Part shown: positions 1 through 12,044 of the stretch, one piece after another
How positions within the stretch are numbered: position 1 is the first letter of the stretch
Layout of the letters: every line of letters starts with the position of its first letter
Assembly: GCF_029873635.1 (NCBI RefSeq)
Contig: NC_080417.1
Location: 27,557,682 to 27,621,681, forward strand
DNA: 64,000 nt
Direction of reading: 5' to 3'
Origin: Malania oleifera
Taxonomy: Eukaryota; Streptophyta; Magnoliopsida; Santalales; Ximeniaceae
Program-made: the position numbers and the translations under genes
Notes under the pieces: model-generated
The model's database searches: none
What the model saw: the letters and a program-made list of their open reading frames with translations, nothing else
What the model was told of the DNA's origin: nothing

Positions 1-386
1 CTACTCGGTCAGATCAAAACAAGAAAAGCATCTATAGTACGAGTGGCCTACCTAATCCTGGTTCAAACCCCAATGGGTAACACAACACTTCATAGGACCA
101 ATCGATTGCCTCTCCACACGCTATGCAAGTCGTGTGGTTGCACTAACACAATTCTAGCAATAGTACCGTGCTCTGTATACTATGGTCCATCAGGATTCTC
201 ATTTCCACATTTCTGTGTTCCAATTTCATCATTTATGTAATTCTCGTCATATCTGTTTAATTCTCATCTCATATCTGTATACATATCTTATTTCAATATT
301 TCTATGTGAACATATTTTGTATATCACAATTTATCATCTTTTCTTAGTAAAAGCACATTTGTATATAAATCTCATATCATCACTTA

Positions 387-387
<1 letters not shown>

Positions 388-439
<52 letters not shown>
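388..439. repeat. (AT)n microsatellite
   Basis: About 25 uninterrupted AT dinucleotides inside the gypsy-type LTR. Confidence 0.95.
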
Positions 440-1236
440 CATAAATGGGTTTCCCATAACTTCACATCTGAATAAAAACAAATCCGAGTATCTCATATTA
501 TCATATCTCTATATCACATATTTCAATATCAACCACATTCCTAGTAATAAACTGTTATTTCATATTCCTTATGCCACACAATTTTTTTAACTGATAATCA
601 TAATATAATAAGCACAGGAAAAATATTCATTTCATAGTATTCTAAAACTATATACCATATTTTCATTTTCATATACGATAAATCAACCAGATCATTTCTC
701 AAAAATATCTGTTATAATTTATTACCCTTACCTGCTTATTGAGAGAATTCCTGCGAAGATCCTAAAACCGAAGTCCGCGGCATTTCGGAGCTCAAAACCC
801 TAAAATCACATTTTCCCAGTTCAATCAACTCAACCCCAGAATTATAATTATTTTAGCATTTCCTAGGCCCACACTCCCAATAACTAATTAAGTTTTAAAA
901 ATAATTAATGGATATAATTTTATTATCCTTACCCTAGCCTTGGAGTGGTGACTAGGAAACCCAAATTAAATATCTACTCCGATTAAAATGATGAGGATCG
1001 AAGCTAGGACCCTGTGGTGGTGTCCAATTGTCAATTTGGTTGAAGATTTGATAAAAAATTGAGAGGAGAGAGAGAGAGAGAGTTTACCTTATCCCAGGAG
1101 TGGTGCCCACAACACCGTAATCATGAATCCACTCCGGTTAAAATGTTTGTGGTTGAGAATGGAACTCAATGGTATTTTTCATTTTTGAATCGACCGAAAA
1201 TTAGAGAAGAAATTGAGGTGAGAAAAATGGGGTGAG

Positions 1237-1261
1237 GAGAGAGAGAGAGAGAGAGAGAGAG
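1237..1261. repeat. (GA)n microsatellite
   Basis: Twelve GA repeats; a shorter GA run lies at about 1066-1082. Confidence 0.95.
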
Positions 1262-1360
1262 TTGAAAAACTTTTGGGGGGGTCTCTAGTTTTGCGAAAGG
1301 GAGATTGAAATCTCTTTCAATTTCTTTCAACAGGAAGCTTTGAGAAGCTTTCTGTTTCTA

Positions 1361-1372
1361 AACTATACATAC

Positions 1373-1439
<67 letters not shown>

Positions 1440-1456
1440 CATACATATATATATAT
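1361..1456. repeat. Compound (ACAT)n/(AT)n microsatellite
   Basis: Alternating ACAT and AT blocks within the gypsy-type LTR, followed by T-rich and TTAA-rich sequence to about 1570. Confidence 0.95.
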
Positions 1457-1602
1457 CTTTATTCCAATTAGTTTCTTTTTTTTTTTCATTTGAATACTAT
1501 TTAATTTATTTTTTAATTAATTAATTTAATTTAATATTAATTAAAATTAATTTTAATTATTTTTTTTACTCTTACACACATATTAGTTTTGGGGTCGTTA
1601 CA

Positions 1603-2650
1603 TTAGCAATACTTGAACTTGTCTCTGACTATCAAATTGCAGTCAAACTACACCTTGCTGGACTCCTAGCTCCCTAACCAATTTTGTAAGCTACAATGCT
1701 TCCTTGGCAGCCTTAGCCACTGCAATGTACTCCGATTCAATAGTAGATAAAGCAACGAGCTACTACACCATAGACCTCCAAAAAATAGGTCCTCTCACAT
1801 GGGTGAATACGTACCCTGTGGTAGACCTCCTGTCATCCAAGTCACTTGCGTAGTTAGCATCCACATACCCTACCACTAATGGATCACTCTATTGTCTACT
1901 GAACATAATTCCATATCTGGTTGTACCCCTCAAGTACTTGAGAATCCACTTGACTGCATCCCAATATTGTCAACCTAGATTTGAAAAGAACTTGCTCACC
2001 ATGCTGACAGCATGTGCCAAGTATAGCCTTGTATACGCCATGGCATACATCAGACATCCCACTGCACTAGCATATGGAACCTTCGACATATCACGAACCT
2101 CATCATCCATCTTTGGGCACTGGGTGGTAGACAACATAAAATGACTCACTAATGGTGTACTCACTGGTTTAGCATTAGTCATGCTAAACCTCTCCAACAC
2201 TTTCTCCACATAGGCGCCCTGAGATAACCCTTTCATGTCAAACTCTTTACCCAACAGAGTCCTCAACTGATTCACCTTAGTCATATCTTTCACAGCAATC
2301 AACATGTCATGGACATAAAGCAATAGAAATATAAGAAAATCGTCTTTAAGACTCCTCACATAGACGCAACAATCATACTCACACCTCCTATAGCCAATGT
2401 AGATCATATATGCGTCAAACCGTTTGTACCACTGCTTGGGAGACTACTTCAGTCTGTAAAGTTACTTCTTTAGTTTACAAACCCAGTGCTTATGTCCAAG
2501 TTGACAAAACCCTTTTGGCTGTGTCATGTAAATAAGTGATTCCATTTCCTCCACCATAGCGCCCATCCAACTACCCTTCTCCTAGTTATGCACTGCCTTC
2601 TGAAAGGTATTACGATCCTCGCTGCTAGTGATAATTTCATAAAAGACCTT
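1603..2650 (-). pseudogene. Element Z reverse transcriptase/RNase H remnant
   Basis: Copia RT C-terminus and RNase H on the minus strand. The longest open stretch (1970-2407) holds the palm motif as YVHDML where Copia RTs have YVDDML, so a catalytic aspartate is lost. The thumb region, reading TPLVSHF and VGCLMYAMAYTR, follows. RNase H is broken into pieces below 1960. Near 2530 the upstream text reading EEMESL joins in frame to IYMTQPKGF. In related elements these are separated by roughly 120 residues, so the RT fingers and first catalytic aspartate are deleted. This cannot be an active polymerase. Confidence 0.8.
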
Positions 2651-2659
2651 ATCGTCAAA

Positions 2660-4123
2660 TCTGTACCTGGGGGGTGATATGATGATGCGTTTGGGTCTGT
2701 CTACAGCTATACTACAATGCAACTACTGGTGATCCGAGCTAGAACTCCATGTGTCCTAAAAATTGTCACCTCAACACTGAGTTTCTAACTCCACCTGGAC
2801 CACCTACTGATCTCTCGAGTTCAAACTCCTTACATTTTTTCCAAGAATCTCCAACTCCACCTACACAACATGCTTGTTGCTGCTACAGTTTTTTGGTACC
2901 CGTTTCTCGTCTTCTTCCTAAATATGCCACAACATGGCTTTCTCATTGAAAACCACTTCTCTGTTGATCACCACCTTGCTTGCCACTGGATCCCACAACT
3001 TGAACCCTTTCACACCTTTCAGATATCCTAGAAAGATGCATTGTCTAGACTTCGCCTCAAGATTTGGTCTCTCCTCACCAGGAATGTGCACATAGGCTGG
3101 ACATCCAAATACTCTCAATTTGGAGTAGTCTATCTCATTACAGGTCCACACCTCCTCAGCAAATTTCCCATTTTGTGATGCCCTTGATGATCTGTTAACT
3201 AAGAAACAAGTCATACTCACTGCCTCAGTCCTGAAATTCATAGCGAGCCCAGCATTCAACTTGAGACACCGAGCCCTTTCAGTTAGGGTTTAGTTCATCC
3301 TTTCTGTCACACCATTTTGTTGTTATTCCCAATGTACTTGAAAATGTCTCCTTATGCCATCCTGCTTACAAAACTCTCTGAAACTCGAATTTGTGTACTC
3401 AGTTCCATTGTCTGTTTTAAGGTACTTAATCTTTCTCCCGATTTGGTTTTCCACCTTAACTTTCCATAATTTAAACTTGGCAAACATCTCCAACTCGTAC
3501 ACGTAGACTTTCCATGAGTAATCATTGGTGAAACTCAGAAAGTACACATGCCCCCTCATGATGCCACTTTCACCGGCCCCCAAACATCTAAGTGAATGTA
3601 GTCAAGTATTCCCTCCATCTTGTGCATGGTTGTCATGAAATGAACCCTATTATACTTCCCAAGCATACAATACTTGTAGAAATCTAGCTTACATAATATG
3701 AACTCCTTCAAAAGATTTATCTTGTGAAGTTCCTTCATTCCACGCTCACCCATATGCCTTAACCGCATATGCCACAAAAAAGTACTATCAGACTCGGACT
3801 CTACGTGTGCAACTCCACCTACAACCGTAGTACCCAATAGTTTATATATGTTGCCTAGTACTCTCAGCCCCTTCATCACAGTCAAAACACCATTACTCAC
3901 CTTCATTATCCCACCTTCAAACTTATAACCAAACCCATTACAATCTAAGGTGCCTAACGAAATCAGATTCTTCCTCAACTCTGGTATGTCCCTAACATCA
4001 CATAATGTCTTCAATACACTATTATAAATCTTGATTATGATATTCCCCATCCCAACAACTTTACAAGCAGCGTCGGTTCCCATTAGAACGAAACCAAACT
4101 CACCAATCTGTAGGTGGTGAACT
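2660..4123 (-). pseudogene. Element Z GAG-pre-integrase and integrase remnant
   Basis: Three open stretches (3556-4155, 3323-3583, 2918-3259; the first runs past the element boundary) give, in order, the end of protease (FGFVLMG), the GAG-pre-integrase HHCC zinc domain (WHMRLRHMGERG, with the second Cys pair degenerate), integrase core segments (LDVWGPVKVAS, FTNDYSWKVYVYELE, KTDNGTEY), and the C-terminal Copia motif (RVFGCPAYVHIPGEERPNLEAKSRQCIFLGY). Frameshifts separate them. Normally one continuous polyprotein would cover them. Confidence 0.85.
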
Positions 4124-6076
4124 TGTTGACTCAATGACTCAATGAGTTCGATCACATAACATCTTCAATACTCTAAGCTTTTGAAAAAAATTATTCATAG
4201 CATGCATGGTTGATAAGGATACAGTGGATGCCATAATGAATCAAATGCTCAAATCACAGGATGGCACTTGAAGAGTAAAAGGAATGAAGATCAAGTTTCT
4301 CACTGTGATTGCAATTAAATATTTGGTTCCGTAATAATTCAATTGGTCTGTAATAATTGTATTACATGCATGATAGGAATTAATGCTCAAAGGCCATAGA
4401 CTGACTTTAGGAACCCAAACACTTCATGAAAAATCCCTCAAGCTTAAATGCATTTCTTATACAAATAGGGTTAAAGCTTACTAGATCAAAGATAGGAAAC
4501 ACCTTAATTTTTCAAGAGCCTCAGTCGACCATTCACTTGGTGTTATAAATGCCTCAGTCGACCAAACAGTTAGGAAGTCAAATGTTTGACTTGGCTTGGC
4601 CGACCAAACACTGATTTGAACTAAACTTATATGGTCAACCGACACTTAAAATTGACTTTTTCTACCTTCCTTGCCTGACTAAACTTTTAGTTTGTAAACA
4701 CCTCAAGCGACCGAACCTTATGAAGGTTTGGAAAATCGCCTTTGCTCGGCCGAATGGCACTAGTCACAACCAACCGAACCCTTAAATTAAAATAAAAAAT
4801 CTATGTGTGTTCGATCAACCGATTGTATACCTCAGCTGATCGAACCTCTCAGGTTCAACCATTTTTAACCTTGTTAATCAGGGTTAATTTTTCAATTGAA
4901 CTTTTCCAAAATACGGGTCGTGTCCCTAATGGTAATATTTTTGGGAAAAACTATATATATACCCCTTCATTTCCCGGATTAGATTGAGACTAGCAATTTG
5001 ATTAATACAAAATCCTCTGAAAAATTCTTGAGCCTCACTTCTCTTACTCTTTCTCTTACAAACATACGATTGCTCCCATTCATATTCTCTTGTCAAAATC
5101 CTTTAAGAGAGCTTTGACTCTTAATCTCCACTTGCAAATTATTGCATTTGGTAAATTGATTGGCTGTTATTGTGAGCACTCACACTTGTTTTTAAAAACT
5201 CCTAACTCTCACATACTCTCTTGATTTTAATATCTTTTGAGAGTAAACCTCAAAGTTCTTCCCATTTTTTAATTGATACATATATTTTTCCTGGGAAAAA
5301 CTTTACATAGCTTGGTTGTTTTTGCATATTGGTTGCGGGACTCAAAGGCTTCATTTACGTTTATTGAAAAAGAATTTGTGGAAGCTAATCATCTTTGCTA
5401 CCTATATTTCTTTGTAAAAAATATTTGTGGTGGTTATTATATTTTTCTTTGACATCCTTGATATTTACTTGAAATACTTTATATTTTTTGAATCAAGGAT
5501 CCTTTTCAAAAGTACCTCTCACATTGTTTCATACAATATATTTGTTTGAGAGATAAAATACCAAATACTCTATTTATAATTCCTATCATACTATAAAGAG
5601 TAAAAGCACTTGTATTGGACATGAAATTTTTACTTATTGTTGTATTCCATGTGTGGCCTGAGGGGTTGTTGATCTACCTCATAAGGATCAGTTGTAAAGG
5701 TTGGGGTTAGCCCTGTGAATCTAACCTGGAGCATTCCCTCACTTAGTAAGGAGAGGGTGTTGTAACCGGTGTGGCTCGACTCGTAAGTGAGCATTAGTGG
5801 AATCCTTAGGCTTGCAAGCTAGAGGCGGTGACGTAGGCACAGTTGCTGAACCTCGATAACATATCAAGTGTCATTTTTATTTTATCTACTTTATATTCTT
5901 GTGCCTGCCTTATTAAATTTATCTAGAGCAAATTATTTATGGAATCATTTATCTGTTTATTTCATACTTGCTTTAGATAGACTCTAGGTTATGAAATACT
6001 GCTTGCTAGAATTTTGACCTAGAATTTTTTAAATCTCCAATTCACCCCCCCTCTTGGGATTACACTAAAAACAAAA
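4124..6076 (+). repeat. Element A 5' LTR
   Basis: Starts TGTTGACTC and matches the 3' LTR at 22584-24555 along its length; the first ~55 bp are the most diverged. A palindrome array (TCGACC-type motifs) lies at about 4518-4870. A TATA box (CTATATATATACCCC) follows at 4951-4965. A short C-run then CTCTTGGGA lies at about 6043-6060, close to the end. Between them are long non-coding sequences including CTTTTGAGAG-type words. Terminal bases read ACAAAA here and ACAATA in the other copy, so the expected final CA has decayed in both. Confidence 0.85.
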
Positions 6077-6078
6077 TT

Positions 6079-6090
6079 TGGTATCAGAGC
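6079..6090 (+). promoter_or_regulatory. Element A primer-binding site
   Basis: TGGTATCAGAGC, complementary to the 3' end of plant initiator methionine tRNA, the standard minus-strand primer site of Copia elements. It starts 2 bases after the LTR. Confidence 0.95.
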
Positions 6091-6130
6091 CTTGTTGCAT
6101 TGACTTAAATGTTTTTGTAAAAAGATCGCA

Positions 6131-7806
6131 ATGGCTCACACAAAGGTAACCCCATTTGTAGAGGGACACTCTTCGACATGTCTCTCCTATTTTCTGTGGT
6201 ATGAACTATACCATTTGGAAATAGAGGGTGCACATTTACCTTCAAAATATTGATTGGAAAGTGTGGAGGGTGGTATCCAAAAGAGATTATGTCCCTGTTA
6301 AAACTGTAGAAGGTGCTAGTATACCTAAAACGGAAAGTGAATACACTGACGATGACATGAAAGTAGTTAGTGTTAATGCCACTGCCATAAATGTTTTATA
6401 GTATGCTCTTAATGTTAATGAGTTTAATAGGGTTAAGGCATGCACCTCTGCCAAGGAAATATGGGATAAATTAGTGGTCACTTGTAAGGGCACTAGAAAT
6501 GTGAAGGACGGTAGGATTGACATGTTAACTAGTGAGTATGAGGCATTTAGGATGAACTCTAGTGAATTTATATAGAGCATGTACACTTGTATCATGCACA
6601 TCACTAACTCACTAAATGCACTTGGAAAGACCTATCCCATATACAAAATGATTAGAAAAGTTCTTAGGGGACTACCACCAGTCTAGGAAGCGAAGGCTAC
6701 TACCATTGTCGAGGGTAGAGATTTAAAGGCAATAATTCTAGATGAACTTATAGGGTCACTCATTACGTATGAGATGGAAATTAACGAAAGAATGAGTGAG
6801 CATTGTAGAATAAATAAAGTAACAGCTTTGAAAACATCCACAAACAGTTCTAGTGAATACAGTGAACCCAAGTTAGGAGAGGATATAGCTATGCTAACTT
6901 GAAAAATTTAGTAAGTTCTTTAGGAAGAATGGATGGCCGTTTAGAAAGTTTCGAAGCTCAATATCTGAAAAAGGTGAGTCGAGCAAGAAAAAGGAAAAAT
7001 CAAATCCTCTTTTATGCTACAATTGCAACAAAGTCAGCCATATTCGACTAGAGTGCCCATTATTGAAAAAGGATGCGAAAAAGAAAAAGAAAGCAATGAA
7101 AGCCAACACATCTTGGGATAAACATAACAGTAGTGGTTCAAACACTGACTCCAATGACACAGAAGTCGCAAACTTGTGCTTGATGACACACAATGATGAG
7201 GTACAATCATCTTGCTTTTTATCGTCTTATTTTTCTAATTCTGATGATGATATCATGCCTACGTATAAAGAACTGCAACTTGAGTATAATCGTGTCTGTA
7301 AACTGCTTGATAAAATGACTAAGAAGAATAATATCTTGGAAAATAAATGTAAAAATTAGTCAAAACTTTTTAAAATAGGAAAGCACTCTCATTCTGCTTC
7401 ATTGAAAGAAAAAGATTTGAAAATTGTAGAGCTTAAAAGAAAATGGGAGGATAACTCCAAAACTATTTGCAAATTCATAGAGGGCGAAAAAAATCTTGAT
7501 AGACTCCATGGGATCTAGAGAAGTTCTCTTGATAAATAAGGTCTCAGTTTTAATGGTATTGAAAATAAGAGGCAAAAAAATATTTATTTGGGACATTTGT
7601 TCGTGAATCAAAATTGCACATCCCATCTAAAAACTCATTGTGGCATATAACATGTTTTAAATGTAAAAGAAAAGGCCACATTTAGTTTTACTGTCCATTT
7701 AAAAACAGAGACGTGAAAATTAAGAAAGTATGGAGAGTTAAAGGTGAATCAAGTACTAACCTCTATAGACCCAAGAGAATTTGGGTACTAGAATTAGTTA
7801 CCTAAA
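6131..7806 (+). pseudogene. Element A gag remnant
   Basis: ATG at 6131 starts a Gag whose text (MAHTKVTPFVEGHSS) matches the Gag starts of elements B and D. Stops and frameshifts break it within 150 bp, and again near 6400, 6575, 6685 and 6900. Recognisable landmarks are the UBN2-type Gag core (DIMLTSEYEAF region near 6520, LRGLPP near 6665), a zinc knuckle (CYNCNKVSHIRLEC, third Gly altered) near 7016-7058, a lysine-rich stretch and acidic linker (open 7063-7359), a second knuckle near 7650-7695, and the RPKRIWVLE junction. Gag would form the nucleocapsid and bind element RNA. Confidence 0.85.
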
Positions 7807-7812
7807 TATTCA

Positions 7813-8223
7813 TTGCAGGTGTGCCTGAGATCATCTTCCTCTAAGGACAAGTGGTATATGGATAGTGGGTGCTCACGACACATGACTGGTGACAAGGCTA
7901 AGTTCACTTCCATCACACCCAAAGAAGGAGGATTTGTGACCTTCGGGGACAATGCAAAGGGCAAGATCATCGGAGTAGGTAAGATTGGTAAGGAACCTTG
8001 CCTAGTTATTGATAATGTGTTATTAGTAGATGGTCTAAAACGTAACTTGTTGAGTATAAGTCAATTGTGCGATAAAGGTTATAGGGTGTCCTTTGAACAT
8101 TACAAACGCACTGTAGAAAATAAATCTAAAAACAAAATTATGTTTATTGTCGATCGTCATGAAAATGTTTACACCACTAGCCTTGATAACTTATCAGCGT
8201 GTGACATGCTTTTCTACTATTAA
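7813..8223 (+). pseudogene. Element A protease and start of GAG-pre-integrase
   Basis: An open stretch of 136 codons holding the retropepsin site WYMDSGCSRHMTGD with the DSG catalytic triad intact (near 7852). It then reads LLVDGLKRNLLSISQLCDKGY, typical of Copia protease-to-integrase linkers. It ends at TAA 8221, where related elements continue, so this is one piece of a broken polyprotein. Confidence 0.85.
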
Positions 8224-9420
8224 TGAGGCCAGCTAGCTTTGGCATAGAAGATTAGGGCACGCTAGCGTGGATTTACTGTCAAAACATGTAAAAAAAGAAT
8301 TAGTTAAAGGCTTACCAAAAACACCATTTGTGAAAGATAAAATCTGCGATGCATGTCAAATGGGTAAGCAAACAAGATCTAGTTTCAAGAAAAAGAAAAT
8401 CATTTCTACTATTAGGCCACTTCAAATGCTGCACTTAGACTTATTCAGTCCTAATCAAGTTCAGAGTCTAGGAGGAAAATTCTATGCATTTGTAATTGTG
8501 GATGATTATTCTAGGTTCACATGGGTACTATTTCTTACACATAAAGATGAAACTTGTGAACAATTTACTAGACTTTGCAAACAAATAAAAAATGGAAAGG
8601 GATACAAAAGAAAACACATTCGAAGTGATAGGGGAACAAAATTTTAAAATGAGGATATAGAGAGCTATTGTGACATAGAGGGTATATCTCATAATTTCTC
8701 AGCACCTAGGACTCCACAAAAAAATGGTGTTGTTGAGAGAAAGAATAGGTCCTTACAAGAAATGGGTAGAATAATGCTTAACAAACAAAAATTACCCAAA
8801 TATTTCTGGGCCGAAGTAGTGAGCAGTGCTTGTTACATAATGAACAGAGTCTTGATCAGACCCTCTCTTAACAAAATCCCCTACGAACTATGGAATGGCC
8901 ACATACCAAACATCTCTTACTTTCATGTCTTTGGTTGTAAATGTTTTGTTCTTAGGGATAATGAACACTTGGGAGAATTTGACTCAAAATCTGATCAGGG
9001 AATCTTTTTAGGTTATTCACTTGATAGCAAGGCCTATAGGGTATTTAATAAAAGAACATTGACTGTTAATGAGTCTATCCATGTAGTCTTTTATAAGTCT
9101 AGTCCCTTTTCTAGAAGAGCTTATGAATATGATATTGAAATAAGAACAAAATTAGAGAAGCTTTCCATTGAAAATAATGTAGCTAAGAATTTATAAATTA
9201 AAGTTACATCAGATGAGGATAGTAAAATTGAAAGTGAACTTCAGGAACCACCTAAAGATTGGAAATTTGTAAGGAACTATCCTATGGAACAAATTATTGG
9301 TGAACCCTCACATGAAGTTGCCACACATTCTTCCTTGAGAAATTTGGTGAGTCATTTTGCATTCTTATCTTAGGAAGAACCCAAGAATATAAATGAAGTC
9401 ATAGAGGATGATTCATAGGT
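8224..9420 (+). pseudogene. Element A integrase remnant
   Basis: Pieces with stops between them: a damaged HHCC zinc domain (RLGHA then CDACQMGKQ, 8240-8370), the catalytic core with LDLFSPNQ, VIVDDYSRFTWVLFL and IRSDRGTKF (8430-8647), a stop at 8645, then the PQKNGVVERKN motif carrying the third acidic residue near 8713-8745. The C-terminal region (VFGCKCFVLRDNEHLGEFD, GIFLGYSLDSKAYRVF) is at 8762-9196, and a linker with further stops runs to 9420. Integrase would insert the cDNA and create the 5-bp target duplication. Confidence 0.85.
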
Positions 9421-10084
9421 TATGTCCATGCGGGAAGAACTAAATCAATTTGAAATGAAAAAAGTCTGGACATTGGCTCCTAGACCTAATGATCACAATG
9501 TTATTGGAACCAAATGGGTCTATAGGAACAAAAAGGATGAAAATGGGATAGTCACAAGAAACAAAGTCAAACTAGTAGCCCAAGGGTATAATCAGGAGGA
9601 AGGCATAGATTTTGAGGAAACATATGCTCTCGTGGCTAGGATGGAAGCTATTCAGATGTTGTTAGCATATGCAACTTTTAGAGACTTTAAATTATATCAA
9701 ATGGATGTTAAAAGTGCATTTTTAAATGACTATATCAATAAAGAAGTATATGTGGAATGGCCTCTAGCATTTGAAAATCACAAGCTCCATAACCATGTTT
9801 GTACATTATCAAAGGCCCTGTATGGATTGAAACAAGCTCCTAAAGCTTGGTATAAGAGGTTTAGTGGTTTTCTCCTTGATAATGGATTTACCAGGATTGA
9901 CACAACACTTTTTGTTAAGTCTAAAAATAATCATATGCTTCTTGTGCAAACATATGCTGATGATATTATCTTTGGAGCTACAAATGATGAATTGTGTAAT
10001 GAGTTTGCTAAATGTGTGCAAAATGAATTTGGAATGAGCATGATGGGTGAACTAAACTTTTTCCTAGGACTTCAGATTGAATAA
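9421..10084 (+). pseudogene. Element A reverse transcriptase, partly open
   Basis: 220 codons remain open. In order: [36 protein letters not shown], the first catalytic Asp in [29 protein letters not shown], and the active-site YADD at 9953-9964 followed by IIFGATN. Thumb start [13 protein letters not shown] stop follows at 10082. Catalytic residues look intact, but the polyprotein is broken on both sides. Confidence 0.9.
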
Positions 10085-10930
10085 GCCAAATATGGGACTT
10101 TAATATGTTAATCAAAATATGTTAGGGATTTACTCAAGAAATGTAACATGAAAATGGGAAAACCTTAGGAACACCTATGAGCCCTTCCACAAAACTTGAC
10201 AAAGATGAGCAAGGTGTACCTGTAGATGTGAAGCTCTATCATGGAATGATTGGTAGTCTTTTGTGTCTTACTACGAGCAAGCCTGATATTATGTTTAGTG
10301 TGTGTATGTGAACTAGATTTTAGGCTGCACCTAAGGAGTCCCACCTGTTAGCAGTTAAGAGGATACTTAGGTACCTTATTGGAACTGTTGAATTAGGATT
10401 ATGGTATCCTAAGCATTCCTCATTTGAGATTGTTAGTTACACAGATGCTAACTTTGCCTATAGTAAGGTAGATCGAAAAAGCACTAGCGGCACTTGTCAT
10501 TATTTAAGACAATCTCTGGTTTCTTGATTCTCCAAGAAACAGAAATTAGTTGCACTATCCACGGTTGAGGCTGAATGCATAGCGGTAGGAAATTGTTGTG
10601 TTCAAACACTTTATATGAAGCAACAACTCATGGATTTTGGATTGCGCTATGACATGGTTCCAATCAAATGTGATAACGCTAGTGCAATTAATATCTCAAA
10701 GAACCCCATATCACATTCAAAAACCAAACATATAGAAATTGGACATCATTTTATTTGTGATCATGTGCAAAATTGGGATGTGGCACTTGAATTCATATGC
10801 ACAAATGAACAATGAGCCGACATCTTAACAAAACCACTTCAAGAGGATAGATATATCCAAATCAAACATGAATTAGGCCTAATACACAGTAGGGAAGCTG
10901 CCTAGAGATATGATTGAGTGCATAAACTGA
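10085..10930 (+). pseudogene. Element A RT thumb and RNase H remnant
   Basis: Copia RNase H text continues with several stops: a degraded YTDANFA...DRKSTSGTCH block near 10437-10500, STVEAECIAVGNCC near 10560, then open 10615-10815 (KQQLMDFGLRYDMVPIKCDNASAINISKNPISHSKTKHIEIGHHF). The pol end has the usual HSREAA-like tail and passes into the GAGGGGGAGC tract at about 10931-10939. Confidence 0.85.
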
Positions 10931-10976
10931 GGGGGAGCAACTAACATTGAATACTACAACTCTGAACATTTACGTT

Positions 10977-11368
10977 GAAGTGCGTTGAGAAAATTTAAAA
11001 AATAAGGGAAGAGAGAATGTAAACACAGTTTTTACGATGTTCAGCCAACCCAGCCTACGTCCTCACCTTGAACAACCCACTCAAGGATTCCACTGTAATC
11101 CCTGCTCCTTAAATTGGGACGGAGCTTCCCTTACAATCTGCTACTTACAAGAAGTACAAATTCCTCATAATTTGCTGCTTACAAGAGATACAACTCTCTC
11201 CTCAAACCCGGTCACAACCCAAACTGTGAATACAATCAAATCTATAAAGAAACTCAAAGTTGCTTCCAATAAAGCTAGTGAGTACAATTGAAATTCCTAA
11301 TACATAATTATATGATGAAACTTGAAGCTCAGAATGAATGTAACGATAGAATTGTTATATGGATGAAC
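10977..11368 (-). repeat. Element B 3' LTR, outer part
   Basis: Aligns with 5' LTR positions about 20125-20514 (R/U5 side), including the GTTCAGCCAACCC block and two units of the 34-bp minisatellite at about 11136-11210. The terminal ~150 bp, with the C-run motif, are missing. It breaks off at 11368 and resumes at 13409. Confidence 0.7.
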
Positions 11369-11995
11369 AATTGGTAAGGAGCAACCCACTTCGCTAAAAT
11401 ACCTGCTCCTTAAATTGGTAAGGAGCTTCCCTTACAATCCACTGCTTACAAAAGGTACAGCTCCCTCCTACTTCGCTACTTACAAGAGGTACAATTTCAT
11501 CCTAATCCACTGCTTAAAAGAGGTACAAATTCCTCCTAATTTTGCTGCTTACAAGAGGTATAGCTTCCTCCTAATCTGCTACTTACAAGAGATACGACTC
11601 TCTCCTCAAATCCAGTTCACAACTCCAACCATGAATACAATAAAATCTCAAATCTGCAAACACTCAATGTTGCTTCTAACAAAGTTAGTGAGTACAATTC
11701 AAATTCCTAGTACATAATCATATGATGAAACTTGAAGCTCGGAATGAATGTAACTATACAATCGTTTTATGAATGATTATGCTTCAACACACAATTCTCT
11801 TTTTATCAAATCTCCTAAATAAAGATATATTTAAGCACTTTGGAGAATTTTAGGGTTCTAGTTCACTTGGTAAAAATGCACATCTATATCTAATGTGAAC
11901 TTATTAAAACAAAATTTATCTTAAATATTGGATTAATCAAAAACAACTACTTTCTTTCAAGTATTCAATCACACAATGATCTTTGTAATGAGCCA

Positions 11996-12044
<49 letters not shown>

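Larger units (their letters stand above)
1..1602 (-). repeat. Ty3/gypsy-type LTR fragment, cut by the window edge
   Basis: Read on the minus strand it begins at 1602 with TGTAACGACCCCAAAAC, closely like the start of the better-supported LTR at 36889 (TGTAAAGACTCGAAAAT). This TGTAA-GAC-C-AAAA start is typical of plant Ty3/gypsy LTRs. A short block at about 750-800 (GCGGCATTTCGGAGC) resembles, reversed, the GCCGCAGGTATTTTTCGGAG block in that other LTR. The left end lies outside the window, so length and target duplication cannot be read. It abuts the RNase H end of a Tork element at 1603, suggesting insertion into it. No protein is encoded; short ORFs here look like chance. Confidence 0.6.

Noticed and set aside
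4168..4175. Left end of element A placed at the first strong LTR match near 4168
   Set aside because: The LTR start can be followed, diverged, back to TGTTGACTC at 4124. That choice gives a perfect GAACT target duplication with 24556-24560.
6079..6090. tRNA gene
   Set aside because: TGGTATCAGAGC is only the primer-binding complement of the tRNA 3' end; no cloverleaf was seen anywhere in the window.
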